From CAKZML01 sp963823435 (lineage in GTDB: Bacteria; Pseudomonadota; Gammaproteobacteria; Steroidobacterales; BM003): a stretch of DNA of 64,000 nucleotides. Shown here piece after piece: positions 54,589 through 62,445 of the stretch; the first letter of the stretch is position 1, and every line of letters begins with the position of its first letter. Where the stretch lies: contig CAWGLN010000001.1 in assembly GCA_963823435.1 (NCBI GenBank), positions 1,364,001 to 1,428,000 on the forward strand. The letters run 5' to 3'. The notes under the pieces were generated by a model, which saw only the letters and a program-made list of their open reading frames with translations, was not told the origin of the DNA and did no database searches. The translations under genes and the position numbers were made by a program.

Positions 54589-56381
54589 GGAGCCGAAGAC
54601 TTGCTGTTTTCTTCTGCCAGGCGGGTAACTATCCACTGATCCATACGCTTGCTCAGCAGATCCAGGGGCAGGGCTCCAGCGCCTAGCAGGACATCGTGAA
54701 ATTCCTTGATATCGAATGCGGCACCCAGGCGTGTGCTGGCAATTTCCCGCAACTCCTTGATCCGGATTTCACCAATCTTGTAGGCCAGCGCCTGTCCGGG
54801 CCATGCGATATACCTGTCTATCTCATTCACAATATCCAGCTCGCTCTTGGCCGCGTTTTCCATGAAGAAATCAATGGCCTGCTGCCGACTCCAGCCGCGA
54901 TAGTGAATTCCTGTATCCACTACCAGACGCACAGCCCGCCACATTTCGTAGGTGAGCTGGCCGAAGCGTGAATAAGGATCCTTGTACAGCCCAAGTTCCG
55001 AGCCCAGGCTCTCGCTGTACAGTCCCCAGCCCTCCACAAAGGCGGTGGCGCCCTGGTAGCGCCGGAATTCTGGAATTTCCCCAAGTTCCTGGGCCAGGGA
55101 AATTTGCAGGTGATGACCGGGCATTGCTTCGTGTACGGTCAGTACTTCTATCTCGTACTTGGGGCGGGTTTCGGGACGGTACAGGTTCACATAGTAATAG
55201 CCCGCGCGACTGCCATCGCCGGCGCCCGGCATGTAGTAGGCAGTGGTGGTGTCGGGCGCGCTGGCTTCTGGTATGGGCCGCACACCGTAGGGATTTCTTG
55301 GCAGGCGTCCAAACAGATTCACCAGTTCGGGATCTATGCGTTTGGAGGTTGCAAGGTAGGCCTGGTACAGGTCTTCGGGATTCTCGTAATAGAACTGCGG
55401 GTCGTTGCGAAGAAACTCCAGGAAATCCTTGAAACTGCCTTCGAACTCCAGCTCGTCGATGATTTCCTGCATCTGGCCACGGATACGCTGCACCTCTTCC
55501 AGTCCGCGCTGGTGCACCTCGTCCGGTGTCATATCGGTGCTGGTGTAAAAGCGAGAGCGGAACTCGTAGAAGTTGCGCCCCTCAGGCAGCGCCCAGGCGC
55601 CAATCGTCTCTCTGCACGCGGGAAGGTATTGATTGACAAAAAAAGCGTGCAGTTTCTGGTAGGCAGGTACGACCACTTCGGTGATGGACTTTCGGGCTAT
55701 CTGTCTTAGCCGCTCCTGGTCCTCGCTGCTGATGCTGTCGGGGAAGTCCAGAAAGGGTCGATAGAAACCGCTTTTGGCGGGGTCGCTTACGATCTGTTTT
55801 TCTATCTGGGCGGGAACACGCTGCATGATCACCCTGGGTTGCACCCAGCCTTCGGCCATGCCCTGTTGCATCAGTTCGATATTCTGCTGCACCAGCACGC
55901 CCACCGCACTCAGGCGTGCTATCCAGTTCGCGTAGTCCTTGATGGTCGTGAAGCGCAGGGCTTCGGCCAACTGGTCCGCGGTCTGGATGCCGCCGCGCTG
56001 GTTTATCGGCATCAACCAGGTCCGGTACTGCCATGCGTCAAGACGCTGTTGGTAGGCTTGCCGGAACAGGTCGTAATTCAGCTGTTCCTCTTCCGCTAAC
56101 AGGTCCCGGTTTATATCCGAAAGCTGAACCAGGAATTCCCCCCCTCTCAGGTAATCCTCGCTCAGGGCCGTGAGCGACATGTTCTGCCAGAGGTGGTTGT
56201 AGCGGGTATCTCCCATCCTGCTGGCCATCTGGGGATTGCGCTCGAGGTCATACTCCCAGGCCTGGTCGAAAAGCGCCCGCAGGCGGGCAGCCTCAATCCC
56301 GCTTTCTCCGGGGTCTTGCGCAGGCAGTGGCCCGGAAAGGCAAAACAGGCAGAGTAACAGCAAATTCCTGATGTAAGGCAT
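54585..56381 (-). CDS. DUF885 family exported metallopeptidase-like protein
   Basis: 598 residues with a signal peptide (YIRNLLLLCLFCLSGPLPAQ). The mature part is mainly helical and carries HEAMPGHHLQ near residue 420, the metal-binding HExxxGH-type motif of DUF885, then GWGLYSESLGSELGLYKDPY. DUF885 proteins are thought to be zinc-dependent peptidases of the periplasm or cell surface. The substrate is unknown. The gene is intact. Confidence 0.9.
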   Translation of the reverse strand: MPYIRNLLLLCLFCLSGPLPAQDPGESGIEAARLRALFDQAWEYDLERNPQMASRMGDTRYNHLWQNMSLTALSEDYLRGGEFLVQLSDINRDLLAEEEQLNYDLFRQAYQQRLDAWQYRTWLMPINQRGGIQTADQLAEALRFTTIKDYANWIARLSAVGVLVQQNIELMQQGMAEGWVQPRVIMQRVPAQIEKQIVSDPAKSGFYRPFLDFPDSISSEDQERLRQIARKSITEVVVPAYQKLHAFFVNQYLPACRETIGAWALPEGRNFYEFRSRFYTSTDMTPDEVHQRGLEEVQRIRGQMQEIIDELEFEGSFKDFLEFLRNDPQFYYENPEDLYQAYLATSKRIDPELVNLFGRLPRNPYGVRPIPEASAPDTTTAYYMPGAGDGSRAGYYYVNLYRPETRPKYEIEVLTVHEAMPGHHLQISLAQELGEIPEFRRYQGATAFVEGWGLYSESLGSELGLYKDPYSRFGQLTYEMWRAVRLVVDTGIHYRGWSRQQAIDFFMENAAKSELDIVNEIDRYIAWPGQALAYKIGEIRIKELREIASTRLGAAFDIKEFHDVLLGAGALPLDLLSKRMDQWIVTRLAEENSKSSAP

Positions 56382-56500
56382 GGCTAAAACCGTAGTGAAT
56401 TAAGGTGATGTCGAGGTCGCCATTGTGGGCATCCGCCCGGTTGAGAGCAACACTAGAGGCTGCCGGCAGGATGGGCTATCATCGTCCGTTCCAATCATAC

Positions 56501-56700
56501 GGCTCCCCCGGAGAGATTTCCTTCGATCCTCACAAGGCTCGGATGGAACGCCGAAGGCGCAACCAGCCCGGAAACGCTCAGGCAAAAGGACAGGGGAGAC
56601 GGATTGGCTCTGGAGAGTGGCTGCGGCAGCGGTCCACCGAAGGGGCTCAGCGTCCAATCTGGACGCCCGATCTCTCAGGTTTCAGGACAGAGGGGCTTTG
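56501..56700 (+). promoter_or_regulatory. Tandem glycine riboswitch upstream of gcvT
   Basis: Two aptamers in series. The first (about 56501-56602) has CGCCGAAGGCGCAACC, CGCTCAGGCAAAAGGACAGG and GGAGACGG. The second (about 56608-56699) has TGGAGAGTGG, CACCGAAGGGGC and TCTCTCAGGTTTCAGGACAG. These are the conserved glycine-aptamer cores. It ends 49 bases before the gcvT start. Glycine binding switches on glycine-cleavage genes, so expression rises when glycine is plentiful. Confidence 0.94.
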
Positions 56701-56748
56701 AGACCAGGCAGTCTCTGCGGGCCTTATTTTCTGTTTTGGAGATCTCGA

Positions 56749-57840
56749 ATGGGACAACGCACACCTTATTACGATACGCACGTTGAGGCCGGCGCCCGCA
56801 TGGTGGATTTCGGCGGCTGGGATATGCCGGTCCATTACGGCTCCCAGGTGGAAGAGCATCATGCGGTGCGTAACGACGCCGGGATGTTTGATGTCTCTCA
56901 CATGACCGTGGTGGATCTGGAAGGCGAGCGGGTGAGGGCGTTTCTTTCTAAGCTGCTGGCCAATGACGTCGCCAAGTTGAAGGTCCCTGGCAAGGCGCTG
57001 TACTCCTGCATGCTCACCGAGCAGGGCGGTGTGATTGATGACCTGATCACGTATTTCATGAGCGAAAGCTATTTTCGTATGGTGGTCAACGCATCCACTC
57101 GCGAAAAAGACCTCGCGTGGATCAACAACCAGGCCCGGGCTTTCGGGGTAAAGGTCACGCAGCGTTCGGAAACCGCCATGCTGGCTGTGCAGGGGCCCAA
57201 TGCCAGAGACAAGGCGGCAAGCCTTCTTGATGAGCAAGGCCGTGCGACGGCCATGGCGTTGAAACCGTTTTCCGCCGCCATGATCGACTCCTGGTTCGTG
57301 GCGCGAACCGGCTACACGGGCGAGGATGGTTTCGAGATCGTGATGCCCGCAGAGCAGGCGGTGGCGGTCTGGGGACGCCTGGCAAAGGCCGGGGTTCGCC
57401 CCTGTGGTCTGGGCGCCCGGGATACACTTCGCCTGGAGGCCGGGATGAATTTGTACGGCACTGATATGGACGAGACCACGACGCCGTTGGAGTCAGGCCT
57501 GGCCTGGACCGTGGCAATGCAGCCTGCAGATAGAAAATTCCTTGGCCGTGGTGCACTTCAGGCACAGTTGGACACGGGCGTGCCACGCAAGCTGGTTGGC
57601 CTGGTGCTGGAAGATCGCGGTGTGCTGCGAGGACATCAACGCGTGGTCGTGGAAGGCGTAGGTGAGGGTGAAGTCACCGGCGGAACATTTTCTCCCACCC
57701 TGGGTGCTTCTATCGCCTTTGCCCGGGTACCGGCCGGCACTGGCGCAGCCTGCCAGGTGGATATCCGGGGGAAATTATTGAATGCGCGTGTTGTCCAGCC
57801 GCCGTTTGCTCGCAACGGCAAGGCATGTATCGAAATCTAG
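56749..57840 (+). CDS. gcvT: Glycine-cleavage system T protein (aminomethyltransferase)
   Basis: 363 residues from the ATG at 56749 (GGAG 8 bases upstream). It transfers the methylene group from the lipoyl arm of GcvH to tetrahydrofolate and releases ammonia. Motifs include HVEAGARMVDFGGWDMPVHY, GMFDVSHM, ARTGYTGEDGFEI and LGARDTLRLEAGMNLYG. First gene of gcvT-gcvH-gcvPA-gcvPB, under the riboswitch. The open frame extends upstream into the riboswitch but is not coding there. Confidence 0.97.
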   Translation: MGQRTPYYDTHVEAGARMVDFGGWDMPVHYGSQVEEHHAVRNDAGMFDVSHMTVVDLEGERVRAFLSKLLANDVAKLKVPGKALYSCMLTEQGGVIDDLITYFMSESYFRMVVNASTREKDLAWINNQARAFGVKVTQRSETAMLAVQGPNARDKAASLLDEQGRATAMALKPFSAAMIDSWFVARTGYTGEDGFEIVMPAEQAVAVWGRLAKAGVRPCGLGARDTLRLEAGMNLYGTDMDETTTPLESGLAWTVAMQPADRKFLGRGALQAQLDTGVPRKLVGLVLEDRGVLRGHQRVVVEGVGEGEVTGGTFSPTLGASIAFARVPAGTGAACQVDIRGKLLNARVVQPPFARNGKACIEI

Positions 57841-57895
57841 TTTTTTATTTCCTTCACTGAACCACACAAAAGAACACATTAAGGGAGAAGAAATC

Positions 57896-58288
57896 ATGGC
57901 TGATGTTCCTGGCGACCTGAAATACAGCAAGGACCACGAGTGGGTGCGGTTGGAAGAGGATGGCACTGTCACCATAGGGGTTACAGATCACGCCCAGGCC
58001 GCGCTGGGTGACATGGTATTCGTGGAACTGCCTGAGATTGGCGCCACCCTGGCTGAAGGTGACGCCTGCGCCGTGGTGGAATCGGTGAAAGCTGCTTCGG
58101 ACGTTTACAGTCCCTTGAACGGTGAGGTCACCGCGGCCAACGAAGCCCTGGCCGACGCCCCCGAACTTGTAAACCAGGATCCCTATGGCGATGGCTGGAT
58201 TTACCGTATGCAACTGGATAACGAGGACGACCTGGGCGAGTTGATGAGCGCTGAAGAATACCTGGCGCTGTTGGAAGACGAGGCCTGA
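57896..58288 (+). CDS. gcvH: Glycine-cleavage system H protein
   Basis: 130 residues from the ATG at 57896, with AAGGGAG upstream. It carries lipoic acid on the Lys in VVESVKAASDVYSP and shuttles intermediates among P, T and L proteins. KYSKDHEWVRLEEDGTVTIG and the acidic C-terminus are typical. It lies 55 bases after gcvT. Confidence 0.98.
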   Translation: MADVPGDLKYSKDHEWVRLEEDGTVTIGVTDHAQAALGDMVFVELPEIGATLAEGDACAVVESVKAASDVYSPLNGEVTAANEALADAPELVNQDPYGDGWIYRMQLDNEDDLGELMSAEEYLALLEDEA

Positions 58289-58307
58289 TCGTTCGACGCT
58301 AAAGTCG

Positions 58308-58469
58308 GGGAGCCTCTGATCTATTCATGAACTTGTATCTCGCGACTAAAAAACCCGGCTTCTATGTTGCCAATCTTCGCAATAGCCCGCTATTACGTGC
58401 GATTGGCGCCTTGAATCTGAATCTTTTCGCTTACAATCTACTTCGTCCAGAATAAATTAGAGGCTCCTT
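58308..58469. mobile_element. MITE-like element inserted between gcvH and gcvPA
   Basis: 162 bases with imperfect terminal inverted repeats: GGGAGCCTCTGATCTATTC at the left and GAATAAATTAGAGGCTCC at the right. No coding capacity. The centre (TGTTGCCAATCTTCGCAATAG, CTTGAATCTGAATCTTTTC in part) matches the copies at 48963-49284 and 54033-54213. It sits within the gcv operon, so it is transcribed and may fold into a hairpin that alters expression of gcvPA/gcvPB. The parent transposase is not in the window. Confidence 0.8.
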
Positions 58470-58483
58470 AGAGGAAATCACGC

Positions 58484-59884
58484 ATGGCATTTATTCCCCA
58501 TACCGAAACTGATGTTCGTGAAATGCTGCGAGCCATCGGTGTCGACAGCATCGACCAGTTGTTCGATGAAATTCCGTCCGCCTTGCGCGTGGACGGACTG
58601 AAGGGTATTCCCCACGCCTTGAACGAGATGGGTATTACCCGGGTGATGCATCGTCGTTCGGCGCGCGACGGTGAACCCCTTACATTCATCGGCGCGGGTG
58701 CGTACGAGCACCATATACCGGCAGCGGTGTGGGAGATTGCCACTCGCGGAGAGTTTTACAGCGCCTACACGCCCTACCAGGCCGAGGCCAGCCAGGGCAC
58801 GCTGCAACTGATCTACGAGTTCCAGACCATGATGGCGAGTCTGACCGGACTGGATGTGTCCAACGCCTCCATGTACGACGGCGCCTCTGCCCTGGGCGAG
58901 GCCGCGCTGATGGCGGTGCGAGCCAATCGCAAGTCGAAAAGTTCCAGGGTGCTGATGCCGCGTACCCTGCACCCGCTGTACCGCAAGGTTGCAAAAGCGG
59001 TGGCCGGCAACCAGGGCCTGGAGTTTGTCGAGATCGACTACGACCATGCCACCGGGACCCTGGACCTTGAGGCGCTGGAGGCAGCCGCCCAGGGAGACCT
59101 GACAGCACTGGTTATACCCCAGCCCAATTTCCTGGGTCGCTTTGAAGATGTGGATGCCTTGACCGACTGGGCCCATGCGCGCGAGGCGCAGGTCATCGCG
59201 GTGGTTAATCCGATGTCCCTGGCGCTGATCAAGCCACCCGGAGAGTGGGGTGAGAAAGGCGCAGACATTGCTTGTGGAGAGGGTCAGCCACTGGGCGTGC
59301 CCCTGTCCTCCGGTGGTCCCTATTTTGGCTTTATGACCTGTCGCCAGAGCTGGGTGAGGCAGATGCCGGGGCGTATCGTCGGGCGGACCACCGACCTGGA
59401 TGGCCGCACCGGGTACGTCCTTACATTACAGGCCCGTGAGCAGCATATTCGCCGGTCCAAGGCGACCTCCAATATTTGCACCAACCAGGGGCTGATGGTG
59501 ACCGGTGCAACCATATACATGAGTCTGCTTGGAGCCGAGGGTCTGGCTGGCGTGGCCACTGCCTGCATGGCCAATACCGCACGCATGCTGGAAGTGCTGG
59601 GCAAGGTCGACGGCGTGAAATCGGCCTTTACCGGCCCCCAGTTCCACGAGGCCGTGATCAAGCTTGATTGCCCGGTGGCGCCGGTTCTGGAGCACCTGGC
59701 CAGTCAGGGTATTGCCGGTGGTTATGACCTGTCCGGGGATTACCCGGAGTTGGGTAACGCCTTGCTGGTGTGTGCCACGGAAACCAAGTCGGAAGAGGAT
59801 ATTGCGCATTTCGGTAAGGCCCTGGGCCAGGCCGTGGCCGCGGTTGCAGGTAGCAAAGCGCTCACTGCGGAGAAGCTGACATGA
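58484..59884 (+). CDS. gcvPA: Glycine dehydrogenase (decarboxylating) subunit 1
   Basis: 466 residues, the N-terminal half of P protein found as a separate subunit in many bacteria. MAFIPHTETDVREMLRAIG is the typical start, then YTPYQAEASQGTLQLIYEFQ, SNASMYDGASALGEAALMAV and the ADIACGEGQPLG region. Together with GcvPB it decarboxylates glycine and loads GcvH. The next gene starts at overlapping ATGA. Confidence 0.97.
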   Translation: MAFIPHTETDVREMLRAIGVDSIDQLFDEIPSALRVDGLKGIPHALNEMGITRVMHRRSARDGEPLTFIGAGAYEHHIPAAVWEIATRGEFYSAYTPYQAEASQGTLQLIYEFQTMMASLTGLDVSNASMYDGASALGEAALMAVRANRKSKSSRVLMPRTLHPLYRKVAKAVAGNQGLEFVEIDYDHATGTLDLEALEAAAQGDLTALVIPQPNFLGRFEDVDALTDWAHAREAQVIAVVNPMSLALIKPPGEWGEKGADIACGEGQPLGVPLSSGGPYFGFMTCRQSWVRQMPGRIVGRTTDLDGRTGYVLTLQAREQHIRRSKATSNICTNQGLMVTGATIYMSLLGAEGLAGVATACMANTARMLEVLGKVDGVKSAFTGPQFHEAVIKLDCPVAPVLEHLASQGIAGGYDLSGDYPELGNALLVCATETKSEEDIAHFGKALGQAVAAVAGSKALTAEKLT

Positions 59885-61359
59885 CTGAGAAACTGATTTT
59901 CGAGAGTTCACGTGAAGGTCGCCGGGCGACCGCCCAGGCACCGCGCAGGCAGGACGTGGCGTTGCCCGAAAACCTGCGTCGAACAAGCGCTCCGATGCTT
60001 CCCGAAGTGTCTGAACTGCAGACCGTTCGCCATTTCACCCGTTTGTCCCAAATGAATTTTTCCATCGATACCCATGTTTACCCGTTGGGTTCGTGCACCA
60101 TGAAGTACAACCCGCGTGCCTGCAACACGCTGGCCATGCTGCCCGGGTTCCTGGCTCGTCATCCGCTGTCCCACGTGTCGCTGGGACAGGGTTTTCTGCA
60201 TACCCTGTACGAGTTGCAGGATATGTTGAAGGAAGTCACCGGTATGCAAGGGGTGTCCCTGACACCCATGGCCGGCGCCCAGGGTGAGTTTGCCGGGGTG
60301 GCCATGATCAAGGCCTACCATGATTCGCGCGGGGATACCGAGAGAGATGAAATCCTGGTTCCGGATGCTGCTCATGGTACCAACCCGGCCACCGCCGTGA
60401 TGTGCGGGTGCAAGGCCGTGGAGATTCCCACCGACGACCAGGGTGACGTGGATCTTGATGCACTCCGGAAAGCTGTGGGTCCTCGCACTGCCGGTATCAT
60501 GTTGACCAACCCGTCCACTCTTGGTGTATTCGAGCGCCATATTGAGGAGGTGCGCGGCATTGTTCACGATGCCGGTGGACTGCTGTACTACGACGGCGCC
60601 AACCTGAATGCGATCCTGGGTAAAGTGCGTCCCGGGGACATGGGTTTTGATGTCATACACATGAACCTGCACAAGACTTTTTCAACCCCGCATGGTGGTG
60701 GTGGTCCGGGTTCCGGCGCGGTTGGCGTGGGTGAGCGCTTGCTGCCGTTCATGCCGATTCCCATCGTGGCGAAAGACGGTGATCGTTACCGTTGGTTGGA
60801 CGAAAAGGACATTCCGGCCACCATCGGTCGCCTGTCCGCTTTCATGGGTAATGCAGGTGTGCTGCTACGGGCCTATGTATACATGCGCATGCTGGGTCGT
60901 GACGGCATGTCTCGGGTGTCGGAATACGCCACCTTGAATGCCAACTACCTGATGGCGCGTCTGCGTGACGCGGGTTTTGACCTGGCTTTCCCCCGCCGTC
61001 GGGCCAGTCACGAATTCATCATCAGTCTCAAGCGCCAGGCCAAAGAGTCGGGTGTTTCGGCCATGGATTTTGCGAAGTCCCTGTTGGACTACGGATTTCA
61101 TGCGCCGACCACTTACTTCCCCTTGCTGGTTCCGGAGTGTCTGCTGATTGAACCCACGGAAACCGAGGCCAGGGAGGACCTGGATGGATTCGTGGACGCC
61201 ATGGTTGCCATCCTGGCCGACTCCGCTGTGGACCCCGGGAAGCTCAAGGGCGCGCCCTATAGCACGCCGGTGCGCAGGCTGGATGACGTAAAGGCGGCGC
61301 GTAACCTGGACCTGGTATTCAAGCCGGCAGCCGCCGAGATCTCTGAACCCGCAGAGTAA
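59881..61359 (+). CDS. gcvPB: Glycine dehydrogenase (decarboxylating) subunit 2
   Basis: 492 residues. It contains the PLP-binding Lys in NLHKTFSTPHGGGGPGSG, with GSCTMKYNPR, PDAAHGTNPATA and DGANLNAILGKVRPGDMG as active-site blocks. It overlaps gcvPA by 4 bases and ends the operon before a strong terminator. Confidence 0.97.
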   Translation: MTEKLIFESSREGRRATAQAPRRQDVALPENLRRTSAPMLPEVSELQTVRHFTRLSQMNFSIDTHVYPLGSCTMKYNPRACNTLAMLPGFLARHPLSHVSLGQGFLHTLYELQDMLKEVTGMQGVSLTPMAGAQGEFAGVAMIKAYHDSRGDTERDEILVPDAAHGTNPATAVMCGCKAVEIPTDDQGDVDLDALRKAVGPRTAGIMLTNPSTLGVFERHIEEVRGIVHDAGGLLYYDGANLNAILGKVRPGDMGFDVIHMNLHKTFSTPHGGGGPGSGAVGVGERLLPFMPIPIVAKDGDRYRWLDEKDIPATIGRLSAFMGNAGVLLRAYVYMRMLGRDGMSRVSEYATLNANYLMARLRDAGFDLAFPRRRASHEFIISLKRQAKESGVSAMDFAKSLLDYGFHAPTTYFPLLVPECLLIEPTETEAREDLDGFVDAMVAILADSAVDPGKLKGAPYSTPVRRLDDVKAARNLDLVFKPAAAEISEPAE

Positions 61360-61366
61360 GTCCGTC

Positions 61367-61401
61367 GGGGGCAGGCGTAACGGCCTGCCCCCGATCTTTT
61401 T
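61367..61401 (+). terminator. Intrinsic terminator of the gcv operon
   Basis: GGGGGCAGGC and GCCTGCCCCC form a 10-base stem around GTAACG, followed by GATCTTTTT. Confidence 0.92.
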
Positions 61402-61502
61402 CACGGACCTGGACCCGGACCCGTCTTGAGGCCCTCGGCAGTGGCCGGCCCATATGGGTACAATCACCTCTTTCCGCCAAACCTCCCTCGGAGTTCTTGC
61501 TT

Positions 61503-62441
61503 ATGTCTGCTCTTATCTGCGGTTCCCTGGCTTACGACAGCATCATGGTTTTCCAGGGCAGGTTCCGCGAGCACATCCTGCCTGACAAGATTCACATGTT
61601 GAACGTGGCTTTCCTGGTGCCGGATATGCGTCGCGAGTTTGGCGGCTGTGCCGGCAATATCGCTTACAACCTGGTCCAGCTAGGGGGTGAGGGAGCGCCG
61701 GTTGGTGCAGTTGGGCACGACTTTGGTCCCTACGAATCCTGGATGGACCGCTGCGGGGTCAGGCGAGACTATTTGCAGCGGGTGGCTTCGGCTTTTACCG
61801 CCCAGGCCTATATCACCACGGATATGGATGACAACCAGATCACCGCCTTCCATCCTGGCGCAATGACCCACTCCCACGAGGTCGATTTGCCGCGGAATGT
61901 CGGTGCCACACTGGGCATTGTTTCTCCCGATGGACGGGAGGGAATGCTTAAACGGGCGACCGAGTTCGCCGAGGCTGACATTCCTTTCGTTTTTGATCCC
62001 GGCCAGGGTTTGCCGATGTTTGATGGCGCCGAGTTGCTGGAATTCGTTGACAAGGCCACCTGGGTCGCGGTCAATGACTACGAGGGTGAGTTGCTGCGCG
62101 AGCGCACGGGACTGAGCCTGGATCAGCTGTCCCAGCGGGTGGAAGCCCTGGTCGTGACTCGCGGCAGCAAGGGTTCGGCGATCTACACCAAGGGCCGTGT
62201 GCTGGAGATCCCTGCCGCAGCGGTGAATGTATTGACGGACCCGACCGGCTGTGGCGACGCCTACCGGGCCGGCTTGCTTTTCGGTCTGATGAAGGGCGCA
62301 GATTGGGAAACCACCGGACGTCTTGCCTCGATGATGGGGGCCATAAAGATCGAACACGCAGGCACACAGAATCACAAGATAGACTGGCAGGCGTTCAGTC
62401 TGCGGTATCGTGAGGCCTTCTCGCGCGAACTGGATATTTGA
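61503..62441 (+). CDS. PfkB-family carbohydrate/adenosine kinase
   Basis: 312 residues from the ATG at 61503 (GGAG 9 bases upstream). The N-terminal SALICGSLAYDSIMVFQGRF, the glycine pair FGGCAGNIAYNL and the C-terminal DPTGCGDAYRAGLLFGLMKG define the PfkB fold; the Asp in GCGDAY is the catalytic base. FAEADIPFVFDPGQGLPMF and VTRGSKGSAIYT fit the branch often annotated as adenosine kinase or sugar kinase. The exact substrate is uncertain. It precedes the protease gene by 4 bases. Confidence 0.9.
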   Translation: MSALICGSLAYDSIMVFQGRFREHILPDKIHMLNVAFLVPDMRREFGGCAGNIAYNLVQLGGEGAPVGAVGHDFGPYESWMDRCGVRRDYLQRVASAFTAQAYITTDMDDNQITAFHPGAMTHSHEVDLPRNVGATLGIVSPDGREGMLKRATEFAEADIPFVFDPGQGLPMFDGAELLEFVDKATWVAVNDYEGELLRERTGLSLDQLSQRVEALVVTRGSKGSAIYTKGRVLEIPAAAVNVLTDPTGCGDAYRAGLLFGLMKGADWETTGRLASMMGAIKIEHAGTQNHKIDWQAFSLRYREAFSRELDI

Positions 62442-62445
62442 TTTG

